DNA of 64,000 bases from Anastrepha obliqua (lineage: Eukaryota > Arthropoda > Insecta > Diptera > Tephritidae), in contig NC_072893.1 in assembly GCF_027943255.1 (NCBI RefSeq), positions 123,565,784 to 123,629,783 of the forward strand, written 5' to 3'. The position numbers were made by a program, and so were the translations under genes. How positions within the stretch are numbered: position 1 is the first letter of the stretch; each line of letters begins with the position of its first letter. Shown here in pieces: positions 1 through 12,440 of the stretch. The notes under the pieces were generated by a model that was not told where the DNA came from, ran no database searches, and saw only the letters and a program-made list of their open reading frames with translations.

Positions 1-1644
1 TTTTCATTTCTGTGTTTAGACCTTTAAAAAATGCTTTGCTTCGTCAAAATTTTTTTATCGCTCTCTAGCAATGATGCAAAATATTGGTTGGAGTACCGAC
101 GGGGCACTTCACGCATCACGCAGCCCAAATGGGATTAGTCCGTAGCGACGCTAACACATGCAACTAAGCGAATGCTAGGGGTACTTTTGTACACCTACTT
201 TGCCACTGTTCTGCGCTTTGTAGGACTCGACAAATGTGCCTAGGATCAGTATGTTTTTGAAACTGAGGGATATGGCTGACAAAAGGCTGAAGGGCTTGTT
301 AAAAGTCACGAAAACGTCTGATGCACATAAAATAATAATTCGACTCCAAATACATGGCACTGGTAACACAATGGAGCCTAGAGGGCTAAAGGAGATCTTT
401 ACAGATCAGCCAGCGCTAGACTAGGTAACCTTACTTTTGCTTCTAGATTTACCAAATGCTAAACGGTGTATTCAAAAGGGCAGGCCGGGGTACTCAAATG
501 CGGGACAAGCTGAGCTCAGTATTTTTTGAAAAGCCGCGAAATTTTTGAATCGATATGCCAATCAGTAATTAAATTGAAATTCACTTTCAGTTAGCAATGA
601 ACTTTGAAGCACCAGTCTCGTTGAGCGCACACTTTTGGAACTAATAAGAAAGTTCTTCAATCACGAGATGACGTTTTTGAGCACCCACTGATATGTAAGA
701 TATTTATTAAGGAGTAATTAAATATTTATCCATCCCATCCATGATTCACTTCCACTCAGTTAACATAATAGATATGCTCCGGCTGCTTTCACTCAGTTCG
801 CCCTTAGATGAGTATGCGCTGTGGGTGGGAACTTACCTTAACACTTTGTGGTCCTTTGAATTAACCGTTTCTCTTTTTTTTTTAATGTAAATTTAATGAA
901 CTCAATAAATTTCTTTTGCAACCTTTCGATGCGATCGACATGCGTTGACTATACGTCTACTCGTCTCCGCTGTCAGTTTTTATTGGAAAATGTCAAATAT
1001 ATTCATTATTAATAACAGCGATCCCTTAGTGTCGATGGTAATATGAGGCTGTGATGATATGAGTCTAGAGGAGGCTGGAAAATCGTGCAATATACCGTTA
1101 CGAAATGTCGGCAAATTTGAGCTTACGCTAACACCACAGCTCTAAAACTATATGTTGCCTTCATTCACTCTCGTTTGAGGGCAATGGCATCAATTTCGGT
1201 TCCGCAGGAAGTGTAATTCTATCGCAGACCGTGAAAGTTATGTGTAAGTACATACATAAATGTGTGACGTAATGAAAAGTCACACTGTATAATTACATTT
1301 TTACATACCTAGTCTGCCGCAATTCGCATTGGATTTGTAACATTTCATGGTCATGGCTAAGCAACGCAATGCAATCGATATCACACCGTCTTTTGCTATA
1401 CGTGTGTATAATGTGTGTCGAGATGGGCGTAGGTTTTCACACAAAAGTGCATACGTATGCGTGAAGCACTCCGGGCGTCATTCACTTGCGCTTAACGAAA
1501 AGTTACTGCACTGTGGAATGCCCAATTCCATCAACTTCCGTCAACTCGAATACTGCGCCAAAAAAAAAAATCGACTCAGCATCATCAAAGTATCATTAAT
1601 TGAATTAGGAAGGCGGCGAGATCAGGCCGAAAGGTCTGTCGTCA
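1..1644. other. Gene-free stretch, possible old repeat remnant
   Basis: No coding region is supported. Around 330-420 a short motif (CGACTCCA.ATACAT..CACTG..AACACAATG) recurs in similar form at about 7872-7905, so this part is probably the tail of an old retroelement. The short reading frames here have no recognisable domain. The run of A at 1559-1570 and the surrounding sequence show nothing further. Confidence 0.5.
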
Positions 1645-2700
1645 TTGCTTGCTCTAACACACTTGCTTTTTTTTAGGCAGACCGACGACAGATACAAGCG
1701 ATTGAGTCAATCACTCATTGCAGTAACAAACAGAAGACAAGACAGTAAGTATTTGACTGCGTTTTTATGCACCACCGGCGTTTTAAGAGCTAACCCAAAA
1801 AAAGCGCTCGAGGTGCTAGTCAACTTGCCTGCTCTAAATCTTGCAGGAAAACAAGTGGCTGCCATTTCAGCGCTTAGACTTAATAGTATAGCGCTTTGGA
1901 AGTCCCAGCGGTTCGGCCAAGCTTCTATACTACGCACTATGAGTAGTTATATTTAAAAAATCGACTACTGTTTCCTTAAACCCACCTTCGGCAACTACTT
2001 CAAGACAAACATCCCGTCAAGAAGAGAGTGTCAAATTCAAAGATCATAGAGATGAGGAGAAATAAATTTGTACACGGATGGATCCAAGCTAGCAAATAAA
2101 GAGGGCTATGCAGTTTTTTTCAATAGAATTAGTATTAGAAGTATCTGTTCGACTTCCGGACTACTGCAGTGTCTATCAAGTCTTCGCCATAAAGGAGATA
2201 ACGGTGTACCTTAACACACAAACAACGATAAATATCCTCTCGGATGCTCGACTGCATGAAAACAGAGGTAATATTGGAATTTCTATGGCATAAAAAATAA
2301 TATTCTCCATGGAGTTAAGACAATACTTGTGTTGCAACCAGGTCAATTTGGCCGCAAATAGAAAAGAAAAGTTCAGAAGTATTGATTAACCTCTTAAGAG
2401 AGAACATCTCGAAGGTCGTGCCTTGTGTCACCGGTCATTGGTGGAAGAGGAAGAAACAGTAGAACACTTCCTTTGCAATTGACCAGCCTTAGCTAAGCAT
2501 ACATATGTAGAACCTCTGTTTTTCTCCGGCATTATCGAACGCGCGCTCGAAATGCCTGGGAGCCATCTGGAGGATATCTCAAAATAGATTATCCTGCCCT
2601 ACGTAGGTTGTTAAATCTTAATACAGGCCAGTCTTCATCTGGTATCGCTAGGGAGCAAAAGATCTATGCGTGGTTTAATGTCAGCCGGCATAACCTAACC
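1645..2700 (+). mobile_element. Decayed non-LTR retrotransposon, RNase H end
   Basis: Broken 3' part of an RNase H-bearing non-LTR retrotransposon. At 1800-1940 a frame reads ALEVLVNLPALNLAGKQVAA, typical of the segment between reverse transcriptase and RNase H in these elements. At about 2066 YTDGSK, the start of RNase H, is visible, followed after a frame change by LPDYCSVYQ, which matches the LPDYCSVF of the better copy at 37.2 kb. Near 2430 an EEEETVEHFLCN zinc-finger-like segment corresponds to the C-terminal CCHC region. Several stops and frameshifts make it non-functional. The sequence ends with CCTAACCTAACCT at about 2695. Clade is uncertain (I, LOA or a relative). Confidence 0.7.
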
Positions 2701-3294
2701 TAACCTAGCTAGGAGTAGAGCAAGAATTCCGAAAGTTTCTGAAATTTTTCACAACCTTAGAGTTCGAAAAGCTTTTATCAGACTTTGGTAATCTCTGATA
2801 CCGCTTGCTGTGGTCAACTACATTGCGAAATGTTTAAGCAACACTAAGAGCTTGCAAATTTCTGCCACTTTTGGCCCCAGTGTGCGCATGTTTTTACAAT
2901 CATGGGATACCAAAAGCTTATGAAGCTCTTGGTTTTGCTGAACTGCATTAGGTGCCTGTTTGTACAACCTGCGTATTCTGGAGGTTTTCAGCAGATTCTA
3001 GTAATCGCTGATGCTCATTGCTTTGGTAAGCAACACTTTGCCATGATTCCCTAGGCGTTTGCAAATCTCTGGCGCCTTTAGCTTTGACGTTGATAGGCCA
3101 AGCTCTGTGCAGGCTACATTTGTACATATCACTCCAACAAAGTTTTTATACCTGACAGCATTTTAGGCAATACGCTCACTCATTTTGTAGATTAGAGCAT
3201 TTTCGTTCTCCAGACTTGACATGTGTCTGGTGTTTGGTGAATGATGAGATGCATGTAAATTGGCGCCTTCGCCCTATATGCTTCGTCGAGCTTC
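2701..3294. other. Gene-free stretch
   Basis: No open frame, repeat or RNA is recognised here. Confidence 0.4.
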
Positions 3295-3490
3295 TAAACC
3301 AATTTGAGATATGCGTCTTGCCGTTGTTCTACAAATAGAGTCACCTACTAATAATTTTAAGTCGCTTCCGAGTGGCTGATGGTGTTCATGTGGACCTTCT
3401 TCATCCCAGAACTGAACTCCGATACTTGCCGTTGCTCGCCGCGGGGCGACGACTATCAGACAGATTTTTTTTCTCGCTTAACATTTCACA
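3295..3490 (-). repeat. Diverged copy of the tRNA-derived SINE (body)
   Basis: Read on the minus strand, this carries diverged versions of three landmarks of the SINE seen clearly at 24931 and 39268: the CGCCCC..CGGC.AGCAACGGCAAG block, a TTTGTAGAACAACGGCAAGA-like version of TTGTGGAACAACATCAAGA, and GACGCA. The tRNA-like head is not evident and an unrelated insertion or mutated stretch separates the blocks. Confidence 0.5.
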
Positions 3491-3824
3491 CTCAACCCCA
3501 TTCAGCGCCGGTGATCGGAAAAGACAAGAATGATACATAGATCCAAACTATATTGTCATACTTGAGTAGAATAATTACATCCACATAATTTTGTTTTATT
3601 CACTGAAAACTTATTGCCATATCAACAGGCAATTGTTGTTGAAATAAATATAAAAAAATGTCATTAAAAATGTTATCGGCGCGCAAATTCACATGAGCAA
3701 ATATTCTAAAATTATAGGTAGGTATAATAATTTCAGCGCTTAGAATTTAAGGTGACCAATTAAGACCTAAATATGCGTTCCCAATAGGATACCCGACAAA
3801 CACATTGCCGTAAATGCTTTACCC

Positions 3825-5894
3825 TCACTGACCCACTGGTCTTTGGTAGCTGTAACCGGCGATGTTAGTATTTTCTATGGGTACACCATAACTGCTGTGT
3901 GGGCGTCGCAATAGCGTCGTATCTTTATGGAAGTACACATTAGAATTGGAGTTCGATAAAGGCGCTAGAGTAGGATGAGTGGGTGTTTGAGAGTCGTGAG
4001 GGTATGCGCTCGGCGCTATGGTGGATTGCTCTCTTGGATACTGTTGCGCTTCTAGGCTGCCATAATATTGTTGTTGATGTTTTTGTTTCTGCTGTTGCTG
4101 TTGGTGTAGATTTTCCAACGTTCCTTGCGTGAGACCACCACCAACCGACTTGCTTGGTTGAGACGCTGGCTGTTCTTGCAATACCTGCCGAAGCGCAGTC
4201 GCAGCGATTTGTGCAGTTTGTGCAAACGGCTCTCTAAGATAGATATTTTGTGGCTGTGTTTGTTGTGCCAGCTGTTGGTGCTGTTGTGCCTGTAATGCTA
4301 AATTTTGGGGCCATTGCTGTAGTTGTGGAGACCGCTCATTGGTCGCTTGTAGTGTTAGTGGTTGCGGTGCATGAGTCGGCTGATAGGTTTGCATTTGTGT
4401 TTGCGCAAATCTTTTATCACTCACTAATGGATACCTCTGGGTTTGGGGTTGTTGCTGTTGCAATGTTGGCGCATAGCTTTGAGCACTTTCAGCGAGTTGT
4501 GGTTGTACTTGCGTACCATATTGTTGTTGTGTTTGTGTTTGTAGTTTCGTTTGTTGAGCAGTTTGCGTTAACCTTTGTTCTGATTCATAAACATATTTCG
4601 GGCCCTTTACAGTGTTCGCTTGCACGACAACCGGACTTAAGCTCAGCTCATTGCTGGGTATCGCCGCCATTTCCATAGTGGTGTACGAGGGCAACTCCCA
4701 AGACTCGGAAGGCATTTCCAAATACCCCACAGCATTGGCGCTGCCCACATAGCGTTCGCCGGTAAGCAAATTGTCGCTGATCGCTGGACCTTTTTGATCA
4801 ACTGCCTGTGCTTGAGTTTGATCAATAAAATTCGCTGCATATTGCGGAGCGCTCTGTTTTGCTGGTGTAGTCGGAATTTGTGGATAAGTTTGTGTAGGAA
4901 AACTCACAGCCGCAGCTTGCTGCGACACCAGAGGAGTGCTACTGCTAGGCTGCGCTGGCGCTACATACGAAAATTGCTTTTGAACGGCAGGAAAGCTCGC
5001 CCTATTCTCATACGCTTGTGAAGCCTGCTGTAGCGTAGCATCCTGATGTTTCTGCGCTGGTTGTGTAACAATTTTTGGTTGCTGTTGTTGTTGAAACTGC
5101 GCGCTGTCCTGGTGCTTACCTTGCGCCCGTTGCCATATCAAATAGTCGGCAAACTCTTGAAATGCGCGCTGGTAGGGCGTCAATGGTTCTAATGCCAATT
5201 CAGCACCATGTACTGGACGCGCATAGTTGTAAGCGCCCACTACAGGCAAACGTTTTTCTGGCTCTTCCTTGCGTTCTGGCTTTTCTGGTTGCGTTGACGG
5301 CGTTGCTTGTGGCACTACTCCTTTGCCCGTCACAACGCGTGGCACAAAATAGTTGGGCGTTGCTTCAAAACGTTTTCCTGTGTTGGTGGCTTCCGAATGT
5401 GGCACAAAGTAGTTGGGCACGGAGCTCGAAGGCAATTGCTGTTGCACATTAAGAGCGCTGCCAATTCCCAATGCGGGTGTGTGATGGATTTGCTGATAGT
5501 ACGGTGGATAGAAGGCGTGTTGGTTATAACTTTCGGCAATGGGCGAGCCATAAATGTATCCAACAGGTGCCACTTGGGCGGGTGCACCTGTCACTGTGGG
5601 TCGAACTGTGGTTGTTGTTGTACTTGTGGTTGTGGTTGTAGGCGCCTCTGTGGTTGTTGGTGTTGTTGCTGTAGCTGCAGGCGCATTATAGCTATAGCCA
5701 GCAAAAGCGTGTTGCGGTGTGGGCGGCACTGGGCTACTGTAGTGATAACCAGGAAGAGACTGTTGTTGTTGTTGCCTATGCTGATGTTGTTGTTGCACTT
5801 CTCCAACAATTAGATCGGCAGTATGCCTAGGCGCTTCACCATTATATAACACAGCCAAAGCTGTGCCAATGCAAAATGACAAACAGCAAATGTA
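3825..5894 (-). CDS. Gln-rich secreted protein with GYxYxxP motifs (last exon)
   Basis: Large 3' exon of a low-complexity secreted protein, about 689 residues in this exon. It opens after a good acceptor (TTTTCTCTCGCCCACAG on the minus strand, exon starting at 5894) with YICCLSFCIGTALAVLY, a hydrophobic signal-peptide core, so a short upstream exon should supply the initiator Met. The frame before 5882 has no ATG. The body has long Gln runs, a Thr-rich stretch (residues about 75-95), two NYFVP repeats, and GYxYxxP-type motifs near both ends (GYHYSSPVP, GYSYNAPA, GYIYGSPI, AYNYARPV, GYSYQRPVGQ before the TGA stop). No enzymatic domain and no cysteine pattern are visible. Such proteins in insects are usually cuticular, chorion or other extracellular-matrix components; that role is inference. 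Opposite-strand frames over this region are shadows. Confidence 0.8.
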   Translation of the reverse strand, partial: YICCLSFCIGTALAVLYNGEAPRHTADLIVGEVQQQHQHRQQQQQSLPGYHYSSPVPPTPQHAFAGYSYNAPAATATTPTTTEAPTTTTTSTTTTTVRPTVTGAPAQVAPVGYIYGSPIAESYNQHAFYPPYYQQIHHTPALGIGSALNVQQQLPSSSVPNYFVPHSEATNTGKRFEATPNYFVPRVVTGKGVVPQATPSTQPEKPERKEEPEKRLPVVGAYNYARPVHGAELALEPLTPYQRAFQEFADYLIWQRAQGKHQDSAQFQQQQQPKIVTQPAQKHQDATLQQASQAYENRASFPAVQKQFSYVAPAQPSSSTPLVSQQAAAVSFPTQTYPQIPTTPAKQSAPQYAANFIDQTQAQAVDQKGPAISDNLLTGERYVGSANAVGYLEMPSESWELPSYTTMEMAAIPSNELSLSPVVVQANTVKGPKYVYESEQRLTQTAQQTKLQTQTQQQYGTQVQPQLAESAQSYAPTLQQQQPQTQRYPLVSDKRFAQTQMQTYQPTHAPQPLTLQATNERSPQLQQWPQNLALQAQQHQQLAQQTQPQNIYLREPFAQTAQIAATALRQVLQEQPASQPSKSVGGGLTQGTLENLHQQQQQKQKHQQQYYGSLEAQQYPREQSTIAPSAYPHDSQTPTHPTLAPLSNSNSNVYFHKDTTLLRRPHSSYGVPIENTNIAGYSYQRPVGQ

Positions 5895-6840
5895 CTGTGG
5901 GCGAGAGAAAAGAGAAAACGATTTTATTTTTTCTGCATTTTAGTTAAGTTGAGTTTAGTTAATTAGCAAGGAACTATGAAAATATGTTCATAAAATTTGT
6001 ATAACAAATTTCAGAGCCTCTAAATAGGCATAAAGGAATAATCGGTTAAAATGTGTCTTGCAAAAAGTAATAAATTGGGCAAATTTGGCTTGCCAGCTGC
6101 CTCACACAAAGATATGAAATACATTGAAGAGATGCAAATAAATCGAACAGGCATTTCTTCAAATTGGTGAACAATCACTAGTCCGAGTTAACCGAGGAAG
6201 CCAAGTCTGGAAACCGAGTTGGAATCCTATTTCCATTAATCGTCGGCATGAGCTGCTACGTTTTCTTCATGGAAAAGGACTTTTTTGAAACCCACTCGAT
6301 TTTTTTGATTCAAACGAATGCCAAGCACTAAAAAATAGACTGATCTGGCTGAAACTTGGGTGTGTTCTGCCAAGAGTTTATACTAACTAAACATAGCCTC
6401 GTTATGCGCCAGCAGTTCCCCTCTCTCACTTTGCACGGACTTTTCAAACGACCCTCGTATTATATAGCAACACTTACGATTTGACTATTTTGTATACGTT
6501 TTTAATCTTGTCGCTTTTTGTGCTCTCTTTGTAAAAGCCTTTGCTTCTGCGAATGGGGCTCCAAACGAGTGCTACCCAAAAGCATCTGAACTTTTGAGTA
6601 GCGCAAAATGCCGGAGAATTACTGAAGGGTGAAGATATTATTTTGCAAAATTGTTGCCTTTGTTGTAACAAAATAAAATATTTGCATAATGTTTGGGAAA
6701 TACTGCTGAAGGGACTGTCTTTGACTAGCTTTAAATATGTGTCATCCCCGCAACGCAGCGCCGACTGGCATGTCATATCCGGCTAATGGCTGTGAGGTGA
6801 TACCTTCTTTAGACGCTGCATTCTAAATTGCCTTATTATT
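5895..6840. other. Upstream intron and flank of the Gln-rich gene
   Basis: Minus-strand intron and upstream DNA. The acceptor and its pyrimidine tract occupy 5895-5915. The short first coding exon that should carry the start codon could not be placed with confidence. No other gene is recognised. Confidence 0.4.
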
Positions 6841-9120
6841 TCGTTTTACTTTATTTTGGTGTATTTAGTTTTTTTCTTTAGTTTAATTTAATTTAATTTT
6901 TTTTATTGTTTTTTCCAAATATTTTGAGTTAAATATATTATTTTTTTTATGATTTTAGTAATTTTTTTTATTTTTTATTTTATGCTCATTTATCACTTTT
7001 TCGTTTTTTTATTATTATCTTATTTATTTATTTTTATTTCTTTTAGTCTATTTAATTTTTTATTCCATTTATTTATTTTAATTTTCTTTGACTGTTTTTT
7101 ATTTTAATTCAATTTTTTTGTTTAATGCTATTTGATTTAATTTTATTTATTTCGTTTATTTTACTTTATTTATTTTATTTTCTCTAATTTTTTATCTAAA
7201 AAAAATATTTTTTTCACCTTTTTTTTAATATTATTTTTCTATTTTAATTTAATTTTTTTGTTTAATGTTATTTGGTTTAATTTTATTATAATTTATTTCG
7301 TTGATTTTACTTTTTTACTTTATTTATTTTATCTTCTTAATTTTTATATTTATCGAAAATAAATTATTTTATTTTCTTTTATTATTATTATTTTTTGTTT
7401 TTTTTTTTAATAGCGCTTTTTCATGTTCTATTATTTGATTCAAAGATAGCAAGAAGAACACGTACGACTAGAAGTCGTAGTAGGAAATGTAACAGCCGAA
7501 AGTAGAGTCTCAAAAATTACAGAAAAAGGAGGAAATGGGGAGAAGATATAGTTTTTTTATACATATATAAAGAAGTACAGCAACATTCCGCAGCAACGCA
7601 GAAAGAAGCGCGACCTAAACGCAGTTAGAACGTGGGCCCTTACAAAATGTAATAGGGGACTCCCCCCCGATGAGAGAACGGTTCCGGGGTGGATCGCTGT
7701 CGATAATAAGACGAATGTTTTTTAGTGGGTACGAGTCCCACATGCCACTGGGTGGGACGGCATTTTTGAGATGCATAAGGCATTTTTTAAACTCCGCATC
7801 GAAACAAAAAAACAGATAATAATAATAATAATTTGACAGAAATGAATTAAATTATATAAAATGATATCTTCCGACTCCAGATACATAACACTGACAACAC
7901 AATGACCAGCACTGCTACCTAACCTAACCTAACTTAAATTTTGTTTTATTTTTATTTTATGATACTTTATTCTTAATTTTTTTGTTATATTTTGCTATTG
8001 TATTTTATTTTACTTAGTTTTTCTTCATGTTATTATAACTTTCTTCATTTTTTCCCTTTGGAATTCAATTTAATTTTATTAAATTTTAAATTTAATTTAA
8101 AAATTTTATTTATTTTAAAATTAAATTATTTTTTGTAGCTCATAATGATTTAATTTATTTTGTTTTAATTTACTTTAAATATTATATTTCATTTTATTTA
8201 AATTTTTTTATAATTTTTTTTATTTTATTTTAGTTTTTTATATTATTTTATTTTACTTTGTTTTATTACTTCATTTCATTTCATTTATTTCATATTAATT
8301 TTATTTTAGATCAATTTAACTTTTTTTTTATTTAATTTAATACATTTTTTTAATTCATTTCAGTTTTTTTTATTTTCGACTACTTTTTAAAATTAGTTAA
8401 ATAATTTTTTATTTAAATTTATTTCCGGATTTTTATTGTCTATTAGTTTTTTTATTAAGTTAAATATTTTTTTATTTTATTTTATTTTTTCCGGTTTTTA
8501 TTTTCTATTATTTGATTTAATTAAATTTAAAGCCCTGGCCTAATTTGAAATAATGCTTTTTGAGCGTTTCTTCAAAAGCGTGTAGTTTTTGTCTCGAATG
8601 TTTTATTTTTTGATCCAATGTTAAAAAATAAAATACGTTTTTTAGCCAATCGAGGTTCGTTCAAAAACTTATCAGTCTTTAAAACTGGTCGCCACATGGA
8701 CAATGGACACAGACAAGCCGGCTCTACTAAACCGATTTTGATGAAATGAACTTTAAATGGTATAAAATTTACGTCGTTATTGTCAAAAAAAGGCCAAAAA
8801 ACACCTTATTAAATGAAGCGAGGGATATAAACCGCTTTATTTTATTTCGCTCTACTTAAATTCATTTTAATTTATTTCATGGTTTTCTCCTTATATTATT
8901 TAATTTTATTTTGTTTTATCTCCTTTATTTTATTTTAGATTATTTTTAACATTAAACGTTTTTTTTTACTTTCCTTATGAAATTTAATTTTATTTTATTT
9001 TATATATGTTTTTTTGGAATTTTTTATTACATAAAAAAAATTTTATATATATTTTTTTTTTTCTTAACTTTTCACTTTATATCCCTGCTCATTATTTTCA
9101 TCAGATGAAATTCAATTGAT
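6840..9120. repeat. T-rich degenerate TTTTA/TTTAA block with inserts
   Basis: Nearly A/T-only sequence with a strong T bias on the plus strand, made of degraded TTTTA, TTTAT and TTTAATTT words. It is interrupted by two higher-GC segments: about 7430-7925 (retroelement tail, see separate entry) and about 8525-8830 (unidentified, contains GTCGCCACATGGACAATGG). After each insert the T-rich text resumes. No coding potential. Confidence 0.75.
7440..7850 (+). mobile_element. Retroelement 3' tail ending in (TAA)n
   Basis: Island of normal composition inside the T-rich block. It contains GGGGACTCCCCCC, GGTTCCGGGGTGGATCGCTG and TTTAGTGGGTACGAGTCCCA, then ends at (ATA)n/(TAA)n around 7818-7833. GTGGG...CCCAC can pair. 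This layout resembles the 3' UTR of R1-clade non-LTR elements as I remember them; no reverse transcriptase is present, so the assignment is tentative. Confidence 0.45.
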
Positions 9121-10700
9121 GTTTTCTTAATTTTCTCATTAAGATATTTTCTCCACTTACCGTGAAATACATTTCAGCAGTTTTTCAAACGCTCAAAAAA
9201 TCGTTTTTAAATATCAATCGAAACCTTCGACCTTACGTTACTTGAACGCGATCTGTAAATGCTGTTAACCAAATCGAATTCCAACGTTTTTATACAAACA
9301 TCACAGGAGCACTTTTACCCATCTCATTACCCAAAGACATTTTCATATACCTACACACAAATTTATTTGCATTGTAAAAATTTGTACATAATTAATTTTT
9401 TATATTCATAAAAAGTAACATTCATTGATGTGTACACTTACATACGTGAAAAAAATGATCTAATAAATTCGCCTCATATGACTTATTGCTGCTACGACTG
9501 CGCAGAAAATAGTAAAAATCTATGTATTCATATTCATGAACCCATCTGCGTGCATTCATACATATCTATCCATAGCCTAACTTCTTCACAAATGTACTCC
9601 AACACATTCGGAACGCTACTGTGGCGCTAGCGATTGATTTGCACATAACAGCCACTTAAATTTATCTCATTACTCTTATTATTTAGTGTTATTATTTTTA
9701 TTTTACTTTTAAGCAATTTTTTTCAACAAAGTACTACTGTGGCGCACCATCCAAGTATATATAATATTTGCATTCCTATTTTTTCTCATAAATATATATT
9801 TTTTTATTATTATTATTTTTTTTGTTTCGTTTTATAAATCACTTTTTGCGATGTGCTTCCCCTCTTAATTGTCAACTTGACTGTCAAACTCTTGAAGGCA
9901 CTTTGGTTTTTATGTAACCGCTAACGGTAAAAGTGCACTCCCACATGTGACCGATTTTTTTGATGAATACTCGTTGCCTTATATGCAGTTGCGTCACCAC
10001 TTGTGGCAAACGAAATTTGTGCGACCTTGAAAGTGAAAGAAACACAGAAACACTGCTCATCATGACAGAGGTACTTCGCTTGTACTGTTTGGCGAAAAAG
10101 AAGACAAAGCAAACTTTGTAAATTGCTGTGTCAAGGTCAAAAAGTGACAAGATTTGCTTTTTCGGAAATTACAAAAAATGTTTATATGAAAATAAGCCCA
10201 CATTTTATTTACAAGGTCTGCATCTTATTTGGCTGAAAATTTGCTGAGGGTGTCCCTGCAAGGGAACAATACAAGTAGAAGGATGCATAAACATTTTTTG
10301 TGCAATTGGGTTGCTGATGTATTCAAAACTCAAAACGAATCCAACGCCATGTGAGTACTGTAGAAAAACTACAGTTCCTTTATGGCTCAGATGTTATATT
10401 GGCAGAAATTGTTTGCTGTACTTAAGGCAGCAGAGTAAGTGAATAAAGAAAAGTTCATTAAATTCACGTGTCAACCAAAGTTCCTTAAAAGGCTCGAACG
10501 TCTAAAAACTGTCCGCAGAATGGAAGAGCCATGAATTTTTGTATGTACGAGGACAGCAGTGCAGGCATTTGCAAAAGGTCTCAAGGCTGATTGAAAAGGA
10601 GAGCTACTTTCTCAAACAGGGTAGAAAAGAGCTACCAAACTCTTTTCTTGGGAGCATAAATCATGAACAACGCCGAGCATCTTTGCTGTACCTATTCGTC
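9121..10700. other. Gene-free stretch
   Basis: AT-rich intergenic DNA. Short frames in it have no recognisable domain or repeat structure, and nothing further is seen. Confidence 0.4.
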
Positions 10701-11990
10701 TTTCAATTTATTAGAGCGTGCAATGGCTGAGTTATGGTGATCCCGTAGTTCTTCTTCTTCTAAACTCCATAGATAAGTCAGCTAAGCGGATGATTCTGCT
10801 CGCCAATGAGCACAAGATGAAGTACCTGCTGTCATCAAACAGCCAGCGCATTCTCGTCTCCGCCCCCATGTTGATACTAGCAGTAACAAAGTCTTCGTTT
10901 ACTTCAGCACCAGCATCATCAGCCAATCAGCCTAGTGACCAAACGGGGAATCTTTCTACTTTTGGACTGAGTAGGCAATTTAGTATTAAAGTTCGAACTC
11001 GACGAAGAAGTATCTTTCTTTATCAAATATCTCATTATTTGAGATCTACTGATAACAGCAGACGAAACGACGCCTAAGATATTGAGTGGTGAGGTTCTAC
11101 GCACTAGACATGACTAGTTTACTGAGGCGGTACTCCTTGGTCGAAAAAAACTGAGTCATTCTGGAACATGGAACCGGCTGTCGAGGGAATGAGGTTGCTG
11201 GCTACATTTAATGCAATTAGCCGGCCGGTACTAAACGCAATGCGCCCGTCTGGTAACCTAGTACTAGTGATTCGCAGTGGATAAAGCTTCAGACCTGTCA
11301 AACTACTGCTATCAGACAACCACGGGATGGCTTTTGATGTCTGCGCTACAACAACTTCACAACGAGGCTTCCACGCTCCCGGTCAAGGAGCACAGGAAAA
11401 TGCTCAGTAATAAATTTCTGCTTGGATGTTACCGTAGGAATCATCGCTGCAGACATTTGTTAGAATCTGAGTAACCTCACAGGCGAATCAAGAGATATCT
11501 TTTCCACTACACCATCGAGATCGGGGACCAAATACTACTGCTACTACTGGCTCGGACAGTATATAGATAGACGCTAAATTCACCGAGAGACTCTCACCAC
11601 CATCCTAAACTTCCGACCACCGAATGCCGTCCAACTACCACCCAATGCAGGCGAAGAGCTTCAGTTTCCTTGTGAGATCCTCGTAACTGTGGCTCAAATA
11701 CGGTGTAGATATTGTATAGTTTAAACTTCTACTTACCCAGAATCGACCCCAACATATTCAATATTTGTTCGGTATGCGATCGTAGGTACACCGTACGGTA
11801 CTAACCCCCGTTTTACATGCCATCTCAAACCCACTCACCTAATACTCTCCTCCCTCTGGACCCCACCTGTCGAAAGAGCATGTTTCTTGGGCCTACCTTT
11901 AGATGAGTTAGACGATGACAATCGGTGACCGCACTGGCAGGGCCTAGTGAACAGCTACAACAGCAATAACAAGCCTTAGGGCATTCGAGA
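10700..11990 (+). mobile_element. Degraded jockey-like LINE, 3' portion
   Basis: 5'-truncated and frame-broken copy of the LINE seen more fully at 29840-31560. The tell-tale C-terminal segment reads LHNEASTLPVKEHRKMLSNK then LLGCYRRNH at 11350-11445, equivalent to LYNESSMLPVKEHNKMLSKQ in the other copy. The 3' UTR at 11790-11975 (CCTGTCGAAAG, GGGCCTACC, TTAGATGAGTTAGACGATGAC) matches the tails at 20876-21075 and 31370-31555 and ends with CTACAACAGCAATAACAAG. Confidence 0.7.
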
Positions 11991-12140
11991 AAAGGATTCT
12001 GTTGAAGATGTATAGAGCTTTTTGCGTTGGAGACGATGAATATTGTATGGACTTCATAGTGATGCTTTAGCTTCTCAGGTATTCAATGCGGTTAATGTTG
12101 CTGCTAGTAGAAGGAAAGGAAGGTATTATCGACGTTGAAA

Positions 12141-12440
12141 AGATCAAGTGGAGAGAGTTGTTGTTGTTATTATATTTGTAATGGCCTAAGGAGAAGGGAA
12201 AATATAGACAGAGAGAAATGTACTACAAAACATAAAGCAGGGAGACTAAAATTTGATAAAGCCATCTTATCAAGGAATAACTCGAGTATCAAGTGGAGAG
12301 AGTTGTTTTTGTTATTATATTGGCATAAGAAGGTGAGAAAATATAGACAAAGAGAAAAGCAGTACAAAAAATAAAGTAGGGTGACTAAAATTTGAGAAAG
12401 TTCTAACACTTCATAGTCATCTCATCAAAGAGTAACTCGA
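12141..12440. repeat. Two-copy tandem duplication, period about 147 bp
   Basis: Two adjacent copies start at CAAGTGGAGAGAGTTGTT (about 12145 and 12291) and run through ATATAGACA.AGAGAAA, ACTAAAATTTGA and TAACTCGAGTAT. They differ by substitutions and small indels. The long frames here are by-products of the duplication and are not taken as genes. Confidence 0.75.

Noticed and set aside
2690..2710. CCTAACCTAACCT, like the insect TTAGG telomere repeat (also near 7915 and 18805)
   Set aside because: Only two to three units, at retroelement ends; flies lack TTAGG telomeres.
4250..5813. Several open frames on both strands opposite or overlapping the Gln-rich exon
   Set aside because: CAG/CAA repeats leave the other frames open; they lack starts, splice signals and domains.
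12135..12409. Paired 79-codon frames on both strands
   Set aside because: Both arise from the 147-bp tandem duplication and lie opposite each other.
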